Shown here: positions 16,609 to 26,768 of the stretch, in pieces | Position numbering within the stretch: position 1 is the first letter of the stretch | Layout of the letters: each line of letters starts with the position of its first letter | Origin: Deltaproteobacteria bacterium | Lineage (GTDB): Bacteria; Myxococcota_A; UBA9042; PHBI01 | DNA length: 64,000 nucleotides | NCBI GenBank assembly: GCA_020632715.1 | Contig: JACKFA010000007.1 | Coordinates: forward strand, 124,001 to 188,000 | Direction of reading: 5' to 3' | Made by a program: the position numbers and the translations under genes | The notes under the pieces: generated by a model | What the model was told of the DNA's origin: nothing | What the model saw: the letters and a program-made list of their open reading frames with translations, nothing else | The model's database searches: none

Positions 16609-17223
16609 TCACGCGTCGTCGCGGCGGCGCAGGCGCCCGGTCGTGTGCACGACCATGAGCCCGAGGAGGGCGAGCGCCGCGGCGATCGGCACGACGGCGC
16701 CGCCGCCCGCGCAGCCGCTCTTCTCGCGGCCCGCCTGCGCCGCGGCCGCCTGACGGTTCAGCTTCTTCCCGCCCTCGCCCTTCTCGCCGCCGGCGTCGTC
16801 GTCGGGCTCGGGCGGGGCGGCCTCCGACGTGTCCGGCTCGGGCGGCGGGGCCTCGGTGTCCGGCTCGGGCGCCGCGGGCGTCGCCGTGTCCGCCTCGGTC
16901 GGCGCGACCTCGGGCGGCGCGGCCGCCTTCTCCGCGCGCTCCTTCTTCCGGCACCAGACCTCGGTCCAGGCCTCGCGGCCGCCCGCGCGGCACTCGGCCA
17001 TGTACTCGGTGCCCTTCATCTTGCGGTCGCACGCCTCGGGATCGGCGAGCGACGCCGCCTTGCACTCGAGGCACTCGACGTCGGGCTTCTCCATCTTCTC
17101 GACGGTGCAGGTCTCCTCGGCCTTGGGGGCAGGCGCGGGGGCGGGGGCCGCGGCGAGGGCGCCGCTCGCGATGAGGAGCGTGGCGATGGCGGTCAGCGTG
17201 GGGATGCTCGCGATCGTCTTCAT
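16609..17223 (-). CDS. exported protein with MYXO-CTERM-like sorting tail
   Basis: A 204-residue protein starting at ATG 17223. It has a signal peptide (residues about 1-25), a short Cys domain (ETCTVEKMEKPDVECLECKA ... WCRKK) with six cysteines, a long Pro/Glu/Asp/Thr linker, and a C-terminal tripartite tail. The tail consists of SGCAGGG, a hydrophobic helix of about 20 residues, and the basic end RLRRRDD. That order (Cys motif, helix, Arg cluster) is that of MYXO-CTERM surface-sorting signals. The small Cys domain is of unknown function. Confidence 0.75.
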   Translation of the reverse strand: MKTIASIPTLTAIATLLIASGALAAAPAPAPAPKAEETCTVEKMEKPDVECLECKAASLADPEACDRKMKGTEYMAECRAGGREAWTEVWCRKKERAEKAAAPPEVAPTEADTATPAAPEPDTEAPPPEPDTSEAAPPEPDDDAGGEKGEGGKKLNRQAAAAQAGREKSGCAGGGAVVPIAAALALLGLMVVHTTGRLRRRDDA

Positions 17224-17294
17224 GGTGGGTCGTCTCCTTCGCGCCCGGCGTCCGACGCGGGGGCGCGAGTCTCCGGAACGGGGGCGGGGCCCCC

Positions 17295-18623
17295 TCAATT
17301 CGCCGGCGGCGTGTAGGTCACGGCGCACCCGCGGAAGCGCAGGTTCAGGCCGACGTTGCTCGTCGCGCCGAGCTCGACGGTGAGGTAGGCGAAGTGCCCG
17401 GCGGCGAGCGTGTCGTCGAGGCCCGCGGTCGCGACGTGCCAGTCGGGGCGGCTGTCGGCGAGGGACGTGCCGACGGTGAGGAGCGGGTCGGGCGTCGCGT
17501 TGGCCGCGCCGTCGAGGTCGTAGAGCGACACGAGCGCGTAGCCCGTGGTCGCGGCGTCGAAGATGGTGCACGCGAGCTGGGTCACGCGCGCGCCGGTCGG
17601 CAGCGGGAGCGGGGCGCGCAGGAGGCGCGGCACGGTGAAGTCGGTGACGCGGACGGCGTCGCCGGTGAGGCCGTAGGAGAGGAACTGCGCGTGCTCGGGC
17701 CACGGCTGGAACGCGGAGGCGTGGAGGACGAGCGTGCGCGGGCCGGGGCCGGGGGGGACGCTACAGGTGATGTGGCCGTCGGCGTCGATGGCGGTGACGA
17801 CGCGCCCCGCGCCGCAGCCCTCCGCGTAGACGCCGCCGAGCGTGGTGGCGGTCGGCGTCGCGAGCGCGATGGCGTTCGCGGCCGAGATGGTGACGCCGAT
17901 GCCGGCGGTGTAGGTCGTGTCGGTGTCGGTGTCGGTGTCGAGGTCGTCGACGCAGGCGAGGGCGCCGTTCCCGTCGATGCCGCCGACGACCTGGCCCGGG
18001 GGGCACTGCCCGGCGAAGACGCCGCCGAGAGCGTCGGTCGCGGCGGGGCCGAGGAGGTAGCGGCCGTCGAGGGCGGCGGTCAGCTCGGGCGCGGAGTCGT
18101 AGCAGACGCCTCGGGCCCAGCCCTCGATGGTGCTCTGGACGACGGCGAAGGTGCCGCCGACGAGGGAGAGGCCGGGGCCGGCGGCGTAGGTGAGGTCGGC
18201 CACGGAGGCGCCCTGGAGGGACGCCGCGTCGCCGCAGGCGTCGGCGAAGGCGGCGTAGGCGGCGACGCCGATGGGGACCGGGTTCATGGGGTCGTCGTCG
18301 CCGACCTGGACGACGAGGGCGAGGTCCTGGTGGTCGCCGAAGAGGTTGAGGTCGAGCAGGGCGCCGGCGCCCAGGTAGGCGGTGAAGAAGCCGGCGGAGA
18401 CGCTGACACCGGCGAGGGTGTCGGTCCAGACGTCGGTGGGATCGGCGTCGGCGTCGACGAGGGTGAAGGTGAGGTCGACGGGGCCGTCGACGGGGGCGCC
18501 GGCGGCGTCGGTGAGGTAGCCCTGGACGGGCAGGACGCCCGGCGCGGCGGCGGCGGGGCGCGGCGCGAGCGCGAGGAGCGCGAGGAGCGCGAGCGAGGAG
18601 GCGAGGGTGGCGCGGGCGAGCAT
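17295..18623 (-). CDS. secreted fibre-like protein of unknown function
   Basis: A 442-residue exported protein. It has a signal peptide to about residue 27, then VLPVQGYLTDAAGAPVDGPV, an opening common in bacterial surface proteins with carboxypeptidase-regulatory or tail-fibre-like folds. A middle part holds repeated ALGGVFAGQCPPGQVV and TLGGVYAEGCGAGRVV motifs around a DTDTDTDT run, and the C-terminus is beta-rich. The repeated Cys motifs are about 55 residues apart. It is transcribed 18 bases after the Asp-rich lipoprotein gene, probably in one operon. Confidence 0.75.
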   Translation of the reverse strand: MLARATLASSLALLALLALAPRPAAAAPGVLPVQGYLTDAAGAPVDGPVDLTFTLVDADADPTDVWTDTLAGVSVSAGFFTAYLGAGALLDLNLFGDHQDLALVVQVGDDDPMNPVPIGVAAYAAFADACGDAASLQGASVADLTYAAGPGLSLVGGTFAVVQSTIEGWARGVCYDSAPELTAALDGRYLLGPAATDALGGVFAGQCPPGQVVGGIDGNGALACVDDLDTDTDTDTTYTAGIGVTISAANAIALATPTATTLGGVYAEGCGAGRVVTAIDADGHITCSVPPGPGPRTLVLHASAFQPWPEHAQFLSYGLTGDAVRVTDFTVPRLLRAPLPLPTGARVTQLACTIFDAATTGYALVSLYDLDGAANATPDPLLTVGTSLADSRPDWHVATAGLDDTLAAGHFAYLTVELGATSNVGLNLRFRGCAVTYTPPAN

Positions 18624-18641
18624 GGGGCGTCTCCTGCGGCG

Positions 18642-19265
18642 TCAGCGGGGCGAGGTCGTGAAGGCGGGCCCGACGCGGAGGCGGTGCGAGGGGCTCGAGG
18701 CGGCGGGGGCGAGGGGCCGGGCCGCGCCGATGGTGAGGCGCAGGCGGTAGAGGGCCGAGGCGCGCGCGGCGCCGCCGCCGGTCGGGGCGAGCGAGGTCGG
18801 GGCGGGGAGGGCGTCGTCGCCGGCGTCGGTGGCGTCGGCGTCGTCGGCGTCCGCGGTGTCGGCGACGGTGTCCGTGTCCGCGTCGGCGACGGTGTCCGTG
18901 TCCGCGTCGGCGACGGTGTCCGTGTCCGTGTCGGCGACTGTGTCGGGGTCCGCGTCGGCGACGGCGTCGGGGTCCGCGTCGGCGTCGGTGTCTGGGGCCG
19001 TGTCGGCGTCGGCGTCCCCGTCGGCGTCGGCGTCGGCCACCGCGTCGGCGTCGGCGTCGGGCCCCGCGTCAGCGTCCGCGGCGTCGGCCGCGTCGGCGTC
19101 CTCGCCCCCGTCGACCGCGTCGACCGTGTCCGCCGCGACGTCGGCGGCGTCCTGGGTGTCGATCGCGTCGCTCGCCGCGCCCCCGTCGTCGCCACCGCAG
19201 GCGGCGGCGAGGAGGAGCGCGGCGCACAGGGAGAGGGGACCCAGCCGGCGCGCGAGCGTACGCAT
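18642..19265 (-). CDS. Asp/Ala-repeat lipoprotein
   Basis: A 207-residue lipoprotein from ATG 19265, with lipobox LAAAC. Residues about 25-145 are nearly all Asp, Ala, Thr and Val in repeats such as DTDTVADA. The last 60 residues form a basic tail with LYRLRLTIGAARPL. The acidic repeat may bind calcium or act as a spacer; this is inference. It begins the two-gene unit with the fibre-like protein. Confidence 0.7.
   Translation of the reverse strand: MRTLARRLGPLSLCAALLLAAACGGDDGGAASDAIDTQDAADVAADTVDAVDGGEDADAADAADADAGPDADADAVADADADGDADADTAPDTDADADPDAVADADPDTVADTDTDTVADADTDTVADADTDTVADTADADDADATDAGDDALPAPTSLAPTGGGAARASALYRLRLTIGAARPLAPAASSPSHRLRVGPAFTTSPR
18829..19080 (-). repeat. short Asp/Ala-coding tandem repeats
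   Basis: Imperfect repeats built from GTGTCCGCGTCGGCGACG-type units (plus strand) encode the acidic stretch of the lipoprotein. They are prone to slippage and to assembly error. Confidence 0.7.
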
Positions 19266-19417
19266 CGTCCCAGGGATACCCCGCGCCGGCCGCCTGGCAA
19301 GAAAGCAGACCGCGACGGCCTCCCCGTGACGAGAAAGCGCCGCCATGTGTCGGGAGCGTGGCTCGTGCTACGTCGTGTCGTGGATCAACGCTCCCGATCC
19401 CCGACAGGACCCAGCTC

Positions 19418-20251
19418 ATGACCACATCGCCCACGCCCCACACCCTGAAGATCCCCGGCGCCACGCTCTACTACGAGACCTGGGGCCCCGATGACCGCCC
19501 GCCCCTCCTCATGATCCCCGGCGGCCCGGCCGACGCCGGCGTCTTCAGCGCCCTCGCCGCCGCGCTCTCCGACCGCTACCGCTGCGTCCCCTACGATCCG
19601 CGCGGCAACTCCCGCAGCACCTTCGACGGCGCCCCCGTCGAGCAGGATCTCGACGTCCACGGCGACGACGTCGCGCGCCTCGTCGAGGCCCTCGGCGGCG
19701 GCCCCGCCTACGTCTTCGGCAGCAGCGGCGGCGCCCAGATCGGCCTGAACGCCGCCGCGCGCCACCCCGAGCGCGTGAAGGCGCTCGTCGCCCACGAGCC
19801 GCCCTGCATGCCGCTCCTCCCCGACGCCGCCGACTTCGCCGCCACGTGCCGCGAGATCGTCGCCACTTTCCACGCCGAGGGCCTGCGCCCGGCCATGCAG
19901 CGCTTCATGGCCATGGTGGGCGCCTCGCCGCCGCCGCGCCCCGCGGGCGAGGTCCCCCCCGAGGAGGCCGCCGCGCAGCGCCGGATCGGCGGCAACGTCC
20001 CCTACTTCGTCGCCCACGGCGTGGTGCCCATCGCGAGCTACCGCCCGGACGTCGCCACCCTGCGCGCCGGCGCGCCGCGCGTCGTCGTCGGCGTCGGCGA
20101 GGCGTCCACCGGGCAGGCGGCCCACCGCGCGGCCGTCGCCCTCGCCCGCGAGCTCGGCGTCGCGCCCGTCACGTTCCCGGGCGAGCACACCGGCCACGGC
20201 TCGCACCCGGCCGAGTTCGCCGTGGTCCTCGACCGCGCGCTGCGCGGGTGA
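19418..20251 (+). CDS. alpha/beta hydrolase
   Basis: A 277-residue hydrolase with LLMIPGGPADAG (oxyanion region), the nucleophile elbow GSSGGAQIG (Ser at about 107), and the catalytic His in HTGHGSHP near the C-terminus. There is no signal peptide. The family splits esters, epoxides or halides; the substrate is unknown. The ATG at 19418 is chosen because family similarity begins right after it. It converges on the NtrC-type regulator gene, 9 bases away. Confidence 0.82.
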   Translation: MTTSPTPHTLKIPGATLYYETWGPDDRPPLLMIPGGPADAGVFSALAAALSDRYRCVPYDPRGNSRSTFDGAPVEQDLDVHGDDVARLVEALGGGPAYVFGSSGGAQIGLNAAARHPERVKALVAHEPPCMPLLPDAADFAATCREIVATFHAEGLRPAMQRFMAMVGASPPPRPAGEVPPEEAAAQRRIGGNVPYFVAHGVVPIASYRPDVATLRAGAPRVVVGVGEASTGQAAHRAAVALARELGVAPVTFPGEHTGHGSHPAEFAVVLDRALRG

Positions 20252-20260
20252 GGCGGCCGG

Positions 20261-21607
<1,347 letters not shown>

Positions 21608-21795
21608 GGGCGGGACTCCTCCGGCGCAGGTGCGCGCCGCTCGGCGCGCGCGGCGCTCTGCGTTATCGCACAAAACCGGAACCCGGGTAGAGGTCGTTCC
21701 TTGCCCCGAGGGGGTGATCCGGCCTAAACCAAACGGCCGTAAGGTAGTTGCGCTGCCCGACGTGGCCCGACGGGCGGTCAGGAGAGAGAGACTTC

Positions 21796-23100
21796 TTGAG
21801 TCGACGAGGTCCGACGCGCGGCGCCCGCACGAGCCCGCGCGCGCGCTGGGGCGGCCCCTCCGGGGTGGCGCTCGCGGCCCTCGTCTGCCTCGGCGCGGGG
21901 GTGCTCGCGGGCGCGGAGGCGCACGCCGGGCCGCCGACGCCCAAGCTCCTGCCGGTCGATCCCGGCGAGGACTTCGAGGCGCTCCCCGAGGAGGGGCTCG
22001 ACCTGCCGGCGCCCGCCCCCGCTCCCGAGGAGGCGAAGAAGCCCGCGCCCGAGAAGGCCGCGCCGCCCGCGGTCGAGAAGGTCACAGCACCCGAGAAGGC
22101 CGCGCCGCCCGCGGTGGAGAAGGTCACAGCACCCGAGAAGGCCGCGCCGCCCGTCGTCGAGGAGGCGCCACCGGCTCCCGCGAGCGACAGGCCAGCGCGC
22201 GCGATCGCGCGGCCCTCGCTGGGCCCGGCGGCCTACGCCCGCCGCCGGGTGCTGGTGGTCGGTCTCGACGGCCTCCGCCCCGACGTGCTCGAGCTCGTCT
22301 CCACGCCGAACCTCGATCGGCTCGCGGCCGAGGGGGCGGTGAGCTGGGACGCGCGCGCGGCCTCGGTGACCCTCTCCGGCCCTGGCTGGACCACGCTGCT
22401 GACGGGGGTCGAGGCGGACAAGCACGGCGTCTACAACAACGCCATCAAGCCGCAGAGCGACGGCTGGCCGACGCTCTTCGCCCGCCTCCGCGAGGCCCGC
22501 CCCGACGCGCGCACGGCGAGCTTCGTGGCCTGGAAGCCGCTCTACGACGTGCTCCTCGACCCCCACGAGGTCGACGATCGCGTCTACCACTCGGTCGATC
22601 GCGTGGTCGTGCGCGCGGCGGTGAAGGAGCTCGCGACGGAGGACCCGATCCTCACGTTCATCCACCTCGACGGCGTCGACAAGGCCGGCCACAAGCACGG
22701 CTTCGACCCGCGCCTGCGCGCCTACAAGGCGGCGGTCGAGGTCATCGACGCGCAGCTCGGAGAGCTGCTCGCGGCCATCGGCAAGCGCCCGAACCTCGCG
22801 CGCGAGGAGTGGCTCGTCATCGTCACGACCGACCACGGCGGCACCGGCAAGCGGCACGGGGAGAACCTGCCGACGGATCGGCGGATCTTCTTCATCGCGC
22901 ACGGCCCGACGGTGGTCCCGGGCCCCATCGAGGGCACGCCGAGCCTCCTCGACGTGGCCCCGACGGTCTTCGCCCACCTCGGCGTCACCCCGAAGGCGAG
23001 CTGGAAGCTCGAGGGCGACGTCGTCGCGGTCGCGCCGGACAAGGCGGTCCCGACGTCGGCCACGGCGGCGGTGCACCCGGTCGCGGCGCCGACGCCCTGA
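21796..23100 (+). CDS. exported alkaline phosphatase-like phosphodiesterase (NPP type)
   Basis: A 434-residue enzyme. The TTG at 21796 has GGAGAGAGAG seven bases upstream and opens a signal peptide. A Pro/Glu/Lys linker with 14-residue repeats follows. The catalytic part has VVGLDGLRPD (metal Asp), TLSGPGW (nucleophile Ser or Thr), HLDGVDKAGHKHG and TTDHGG (metal ligands), the layout of type I phosphodiesterase/nucleotide pyrophosphatases. It probably works in the periplasm or on the surface on phosphodiesters or phosphonates. Confidence 0.85.
   Translation: MSRRGPTRGARTSPRARWGGPSGVALAALVCLGAGVLAGAEAHAGPPTPKLLPVDPGEDFEALPEEGLDLPAPAPAPEEAKKPAPEKAAPPAVEKVTAPEKAAPPAVEKVTAPEKAAPPVVEEAPPAPASDRPARAIARPSLGPAAYARRRVLVVGLDGLRPDVLELVSTPNLDRLAAEGAVSWDARAASVTLSGPGWTTLLTGVEADKHGVYNNAIKPQSDGWPTLFARLREARPDARTASFVAWKPLYDVLLDPHEVDDRVYHSVDRVVVRAAVKELATEDPILTFIHLDGVDKAGHKHGFDPRLRAYKAAVEVIDAQLGELLAAIGKRPNLAREEWLVIVTTDHGGTGKRHGENLPTDRRIFFIAHGPTVVPGPIEGTPSLLDVAPTVFAHLGVTPKASWKLEGDVVAVAPDKAVPTSATAAVHPVAAPTP
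22051..22158 (+). repeat. 42-base tandem repeats in the phosphodiesterase gene
   Basis: Two and a half near-identical units begin at 22051, 22093 and 22135. They encode EKAAPPAVEKVTAP and form a stiff Pro-rich stalk between signal and enzyme. Confidence 0.85.
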
Positions 23101-23134
23101 CGAGCGGAGGCGACTGAGGCGCTGCGTCGCTCCG

Positions 23135-25270
23135 TCAGTGCCCGGCGATCGTCTCGTCGCTGAGATCCTCGGGCGCTTCCTCGTGCATCCACTTCTTCAG
23201 GAGCGGCGCGAGGGCGAACAGGATCGCGGCAGAGACGAACCCGGCGATCATGATCGCCTTGAACACGTCGCCATAGACGTGGACCGTGTCCTTCGGGATC
23301 GGGATGACGTTCTCGTCGCCTTCGCCCGAGACACCCGTGAGCCCCGCGATGATGCTCGCGACCAGGTTCGAGAAGGCCGTGGCCAAGAACCACGCGCCCA
23401 TGACGGTGCTGACGATGCGACGCGGCGAGAGCTTGACCACCATGGAGAGCCCCACGGGTGAGAGGCACAGCTCTCCCGTCGTCTGCAGGAGGTAGCCGAG
23501 GAGGAGCCAGCCCATCCACACCATGCCGCGCTCGTCGGCAGTCTGGGCGCCGTACCAGAAGCAGCCGAAGCCGAGCGCGAGCTGTAGCAGGCCCAGAGCG
23601 AACTTGACGGGGGTGCTCGGCTCCAGGCGACGCTTCGCGAGGAAGCCCCAGAGCGCGGTGAAGAACAGGCCGAAGATGATGATGAAGATCGGGTTGGCCG
23701 ATTGGAACGCCGAGGCCGGGATGGACTGGTCCCCCAGCGTCGCGATGCCCATCCCGACGTTGCTCTTGTCGAAAGTGACGGTGCGCATCGGGCCTTCGGC
23801 GCTTCGAGGCGTCGCGATGAGGGAGACGAGCTCGTGCGCGTCCGGGGGCGTCTCTCCCTTCTGCTCCGCCTTGTTCACGCGGTTGGCGTAGACCTTGAGC
23901 GGGTCCTGCCAAATGTCGGTCGCCTCGGTGAGCGCGTTCATGTCGAACACCTCACCGTTCAGCGTGTAGCCCAGCTGCTCCTGCGTGAGGACGATGTCCT
24001 TGGTCGTCCCGACGTCGGCGTCGGCGATGCGCTGGACCTCCGACACGCGGTCCACGTTGCGATCCGTGAAGTTGTTCACGGAGCTGCCCGCCTGCTCGAA
24101 GAACGCCCAGAAGAGCATCGAGAAGAACATCAGGATGAGGACGACGTAGAGGCGCTCGCGCTCGATCTTCTTCGAGCGCATCGCCTCGGCGAGCAGCGAG
24201 CCCAGCGCGGCGACGCCGAACAGGCCGAGGACCACGCCCGCGACCTTGTTTCGCTGAACGAGGATCGCGAACAGCGGGATGCTGGCGGCCACACACAGGT
24301 AGACAGCACTGCGTGCGGACACCCACGGCAGCGCGATCGCCGCCGCGCCGATGGCGACGAGGATCCAGCCCTCCATCGACCCGGCCGGGACGACGTACTG
24401 GAACAGGAGCGCCGCTGCGATGACGGCGAGGTAGTAGGGCTGGATGTTCTTCTTCAGCGCGGGGATGGCGTTCTGCGAGAGCCTCTCGACACTCGGAGCC
24501 GCGCCGGCGCTCGCTGGCAGCCCCTCGCGGCCGAGCGCGACGAAGGCCACCACGCCTGCGACGACGAGGGCCAGCGCGACGAACGAGTTGACGGCCAGGA
24601 GGTAGGGGTTGCTCGTCAGCGCGACGAGGCTCGCGGCCGCGCCGAGCGCGGTCAGGAGAATGAGGATCCGCGAGATGCCCGCGGGGACGATGAACACGCC
24701 GAGACCCACGAGCATCCCGATCGTCGCGATGCCGAAACCGTAGTGCCAGCCGTAGGTCTCACCGACGTACCCGCACAGGAGTGGCGACATCGCGGCGCCG
24801 AGGTTGATGCCCATGTAGAAGAGCGTGAAGCCGCCGTCGCGCTTCTCGCTCTTGTCCGGGTAGAGCCGCCCGACGATGGTCGAGATGTTCGGCTTGAAGA
24901 AGCCATTGCCGGCGATGAGCAGCGCGAGCGCCATGTAGAACGCGATGCCCTCCTCGACGGTCATGAGGAGATGCCCGGCCGCCATCAGCAGGCCGCCGAG
25001 GATCACCGCCCTCCGGGCGCCGAGGAGGCGATCGGCGAGCATGCCGCCGATGAAGGGTGTCGCGTAGACCAGCGCGGTATAGGCCCCGTAGACGGCGTAG
25101 GCCTCGCCGTCGTTGTACCGCAGGAAGCCCTTGATCATGTAGTAGACCAGGAGCGCGCGCATGCCGTAGTAGGAGAAGCGCTCCCACATCTCGGCGAAGA
25201 ACAGGCCGAACAGCCCGGTCGGGTGACCGAAGAGCGTTCGCTGGGGCGCCGGTGCGACGTCAGTTGTCAT
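23135..25270 (-). CDS. peptide/proton symporter, POT/PTR family
   Basis: A 711-residue inner-membrane transporter. The family signature ExxERFSYYG is at residues 27-36 (Glu27, Glu30, Arg31). GNGFFKPNIS and the C-terminal GELCLSPVGLSMV are also typical. There are about 14 hydrophobic segments, plus a soluble insertion at about 425-520 that is larger than in Escherichia coli DtpA. It imports di- and tripeptides with protons. The gene is slightly less GC-rich than its neighbours. It follows the histidine kinase gene on the same strand after 103 bases. Confidence 0.9.
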   Translation of the reverse strand: MTTDVAPAPQRTLFGHPTGLFGLFFAEMWERFSYYGMRALLVYYMIKGFLRYNDGEAYAVYGAYTALVYATPFIGGMLADRLLGARRAVILGGLLMAAGHLLMTVEEGIAFYMALALLIAGNGFFKPNISTIVGRLYPDKSEKRDGGFTLFYMGINLGAAMSPLLCGYVGETYGWHYGFGIATIGMLVGLGVFIVPAGISRILILLTALGAAASLVALTSNPYLLAVNSFVALALVVAGVVAFVALGREGLPASAGAAPSVERLSQNAIPALKKNIQPYYLAVIAAALLFQYVVPAGSMEGWILVAIGAAAIALPWVSARSAVYLCVAASIPLFAILVQRNKVAGVVLGLFGVAALGSLLAEAMRSKKIERERLYVVLILMFFSMLFWAFFEQAGSSVNNFTDRNVDRVSEVQRIADADVGTTKDIVLTQEQLGYTLNGEVFDMNALTEATDIWQDPLKVYANRVNKAEQKGETPPDAHELVSLIATPRSAEGPMRTVTFDKSNVGMGIATLGDQSIPASAFQSANPIFIIIFGLFFTALWGFLAKRRLEPSTPVKFALGLLQLALGFGCFWYGAQTADERGMVWMGWLLLGYLLQTTGELCLSPVGLSMVVKLSPRRIVSTVMGAWFLATAFSNLVASIIAGLTGVSGEGDENVIPIPKDTVHVYGDVFKAIMIAGFVSAAILFALAPLLKKWMHEEAPEDLSDETIAGH

Positions 25271-25373
25271 CAGTTGGCCTCGAGATCGATGTCGGCAGGG
25301 GCCGCGCGAGCCGCGCGAGCGGTGAGCTAACCGCGGAACGGCGCGAATGGCAATGCGTTCCTCGGTTCGCCCT

Positions 25374-26651
25374 TCAGGCCGCCGGCGCGGGCGGGATGGC
25401 GACCCTCACCCGCGCGCCCCCGAGGTCGCCGCGCTCCGCGACGATGCTCCCGCCGTGCGCCTCCACGATGCGCCGCGCGATCGCGAGCCCGAGGCCCGTG
25501 CCCTGGACGCGCGTCGTCTTGAACGGCTCGAACGCCGCCTCCTCCTCGCCGGCCGGGAAGCCGGGGCCGTCGTCGTCCACGACGAAGACGAGCCGTCCCC
25601 CCTCGACGGCGCAGCTCGCGCGCACGTGCCCGCCGTCCGCCGGCGCCGCCTGCGCCGCGTTCGTCAGCAGGTTCGCGAGCACCTGCCCCATGCGCGTCCG
25701 GTCGAGCGACCACGCCGCCGGCGCGCGCGCCGCGTCCACCGTCACGCGCGCGTCCCCGAGCGCCGCGGCCGCGCTCGCGAGGAGCGCGCCCGGGTCGACG
25801 TCCTCGCGGTCGAGCGCCCCCGTCTTCGCGAAGTCGAGGATCTGCCCCATGAGCGTCTCGAGGCGCCGCGCCTCGTGGACCACGCGCTCCGCGCTCTTCT
25901 TGCCGCGGTGCTCCCCGTCGAGCCGCTCCACGACGAGCTGCGCGTGCCCCTTCAGCGCCGCGAGCGGGTTCCGCAGCTCGTGCCCGAGCACCGCCGACAT
26001 CTCGCCCAGCGCCGCGAGGCGCCGGTCGCGCGCGAGCTGGGCCTCGGCGCGCTCGGCCCGCCCCGCCGCGCGCCAGAAGAAGAGGACGAGCAGCAGCAGC
26101 ACCGTCGCCGCGCCCACGCTCACCGCGAGCTGCACCTTCGCGCCGGCCCGCATCGCGAGCGCGAGCTCCGGGTCGTACTCGATGGCGAGCCAGAGCCCGG
26201 GCCCGTCGTGCATCGTGCGCCGCGGCCGCGAGAAGGGGAGCTCGACCCGCATCCGGTCGCCGAGGTCGTCGACCCGCGGCGGCTCGGGGCCTGGCGGCGG
26301 CCTGGGGAGGCGGTGGGCCTTCCCGAGGGCCTTCCCCGTGCTCGCGACGGGCGCGCCGTCGGGGCCGAAGACGCCGATGTAGGTGAGGCCCTGGTCCTCG
26401 AAGTCGGCGACCAGGTCCGGCAGCGCCTCGGCGAGGCGCTCGCGCTCAGACCACGCCGCGCGGCGCACGGCGACGGCGAGATCGCTCGCCCGCGCGACGG
26501 CGACCGCGTGGGACGACTCGTTCGCCTGCACGACGTGCGCGACGCCCGTGCCGATGAGGGCGAGCGCCATGACGACCGCCGACAGCAGGAGCCCCCAGCG
26601 GGCGCGGCGCGAGCCGTGCGCGAGCGAGACGGGCGAGCGGGGCCTGGTCAT
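25374..26651 (-). CDS. sensor histidine kinase, ZraS-like
   Basis: A 425-residue membrane kinase. Two transmembrane helices (about 20-42 and 172-194) flank a periplasmic sensor region. Then come the H-box LGHELRNPLAALKG, the N-box LANLLTNAAQAA, DDDGPGF and GTGLGLAIA. It is of the kind that pairs with NtrC-type regulators. Its gene follows the LTXXQ/Spy-type periplasmic protein gene by 117 bases, the arrangement of zraP-zraS in enterics. No response regulator gene is adjacent, so the partner is inferred to be the one at 20261. Confidence 0.88.
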   Translation of the reverse strand: MTRPRSPVSLAHGSRRARWGLLLSAVVMALALIGTGVAHVVQANESSHAVAVARASDLAVAVRRAAWSERERLAEALPDLVADFEDQGLTYIGVFGPDGAPVASTGKALGKAHRLPRPPPGPEPPRVDDLGDRMRVELPFSRPRRTMHDGPGLWLAIEYDPELALAMRAGAKVQLAVSVGAATVLLLLVLFFWRAAGRAERAEAQLARDRRLAALGEMSAVLGHELRNPLAALKGHAQLVVERLDGEHRGKKSAERVVHEARRLETLMGQILDFAKTGALDREDVDPGALLASAAAALGDARVTVDAARAPAAWSLDRTRMGQVLANLLTNAAQAAPADGGHVRASCAVEGGRLVFVVDDDGPGFPAGEEEAAFEPFKTTRVQGTGLGLAIARRIVEAHGGSIVAERGDLGGARVRVAIPPAPAA

Positions 26652-26703
26652 GGCGGGCTCCTCGGTGGGGGGAGAAAGTGGCTCCTGGCTTGTTCCCGAG
26701 ACG

Positions 26704-26741
26704 CGACGACCGCGGAGAGCCTGGGCCCGCCGCGGTCGTCG
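26704..26741 (-). terminator. strong hairpin between the ZraP-like and kinase genes
   Basis: A perfect 12-base stem, 26704-26715 with 26730-26741, and a 14-base loop. With no T-run it may be an attenuator or an mRNA-stabilising element that lets the periplasmic protein be made in excess over the kinase. Confidence 0.5.
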
Positions 26742-26768
26742 TGCTCGACCGATCAGTACCCTGGGGGA

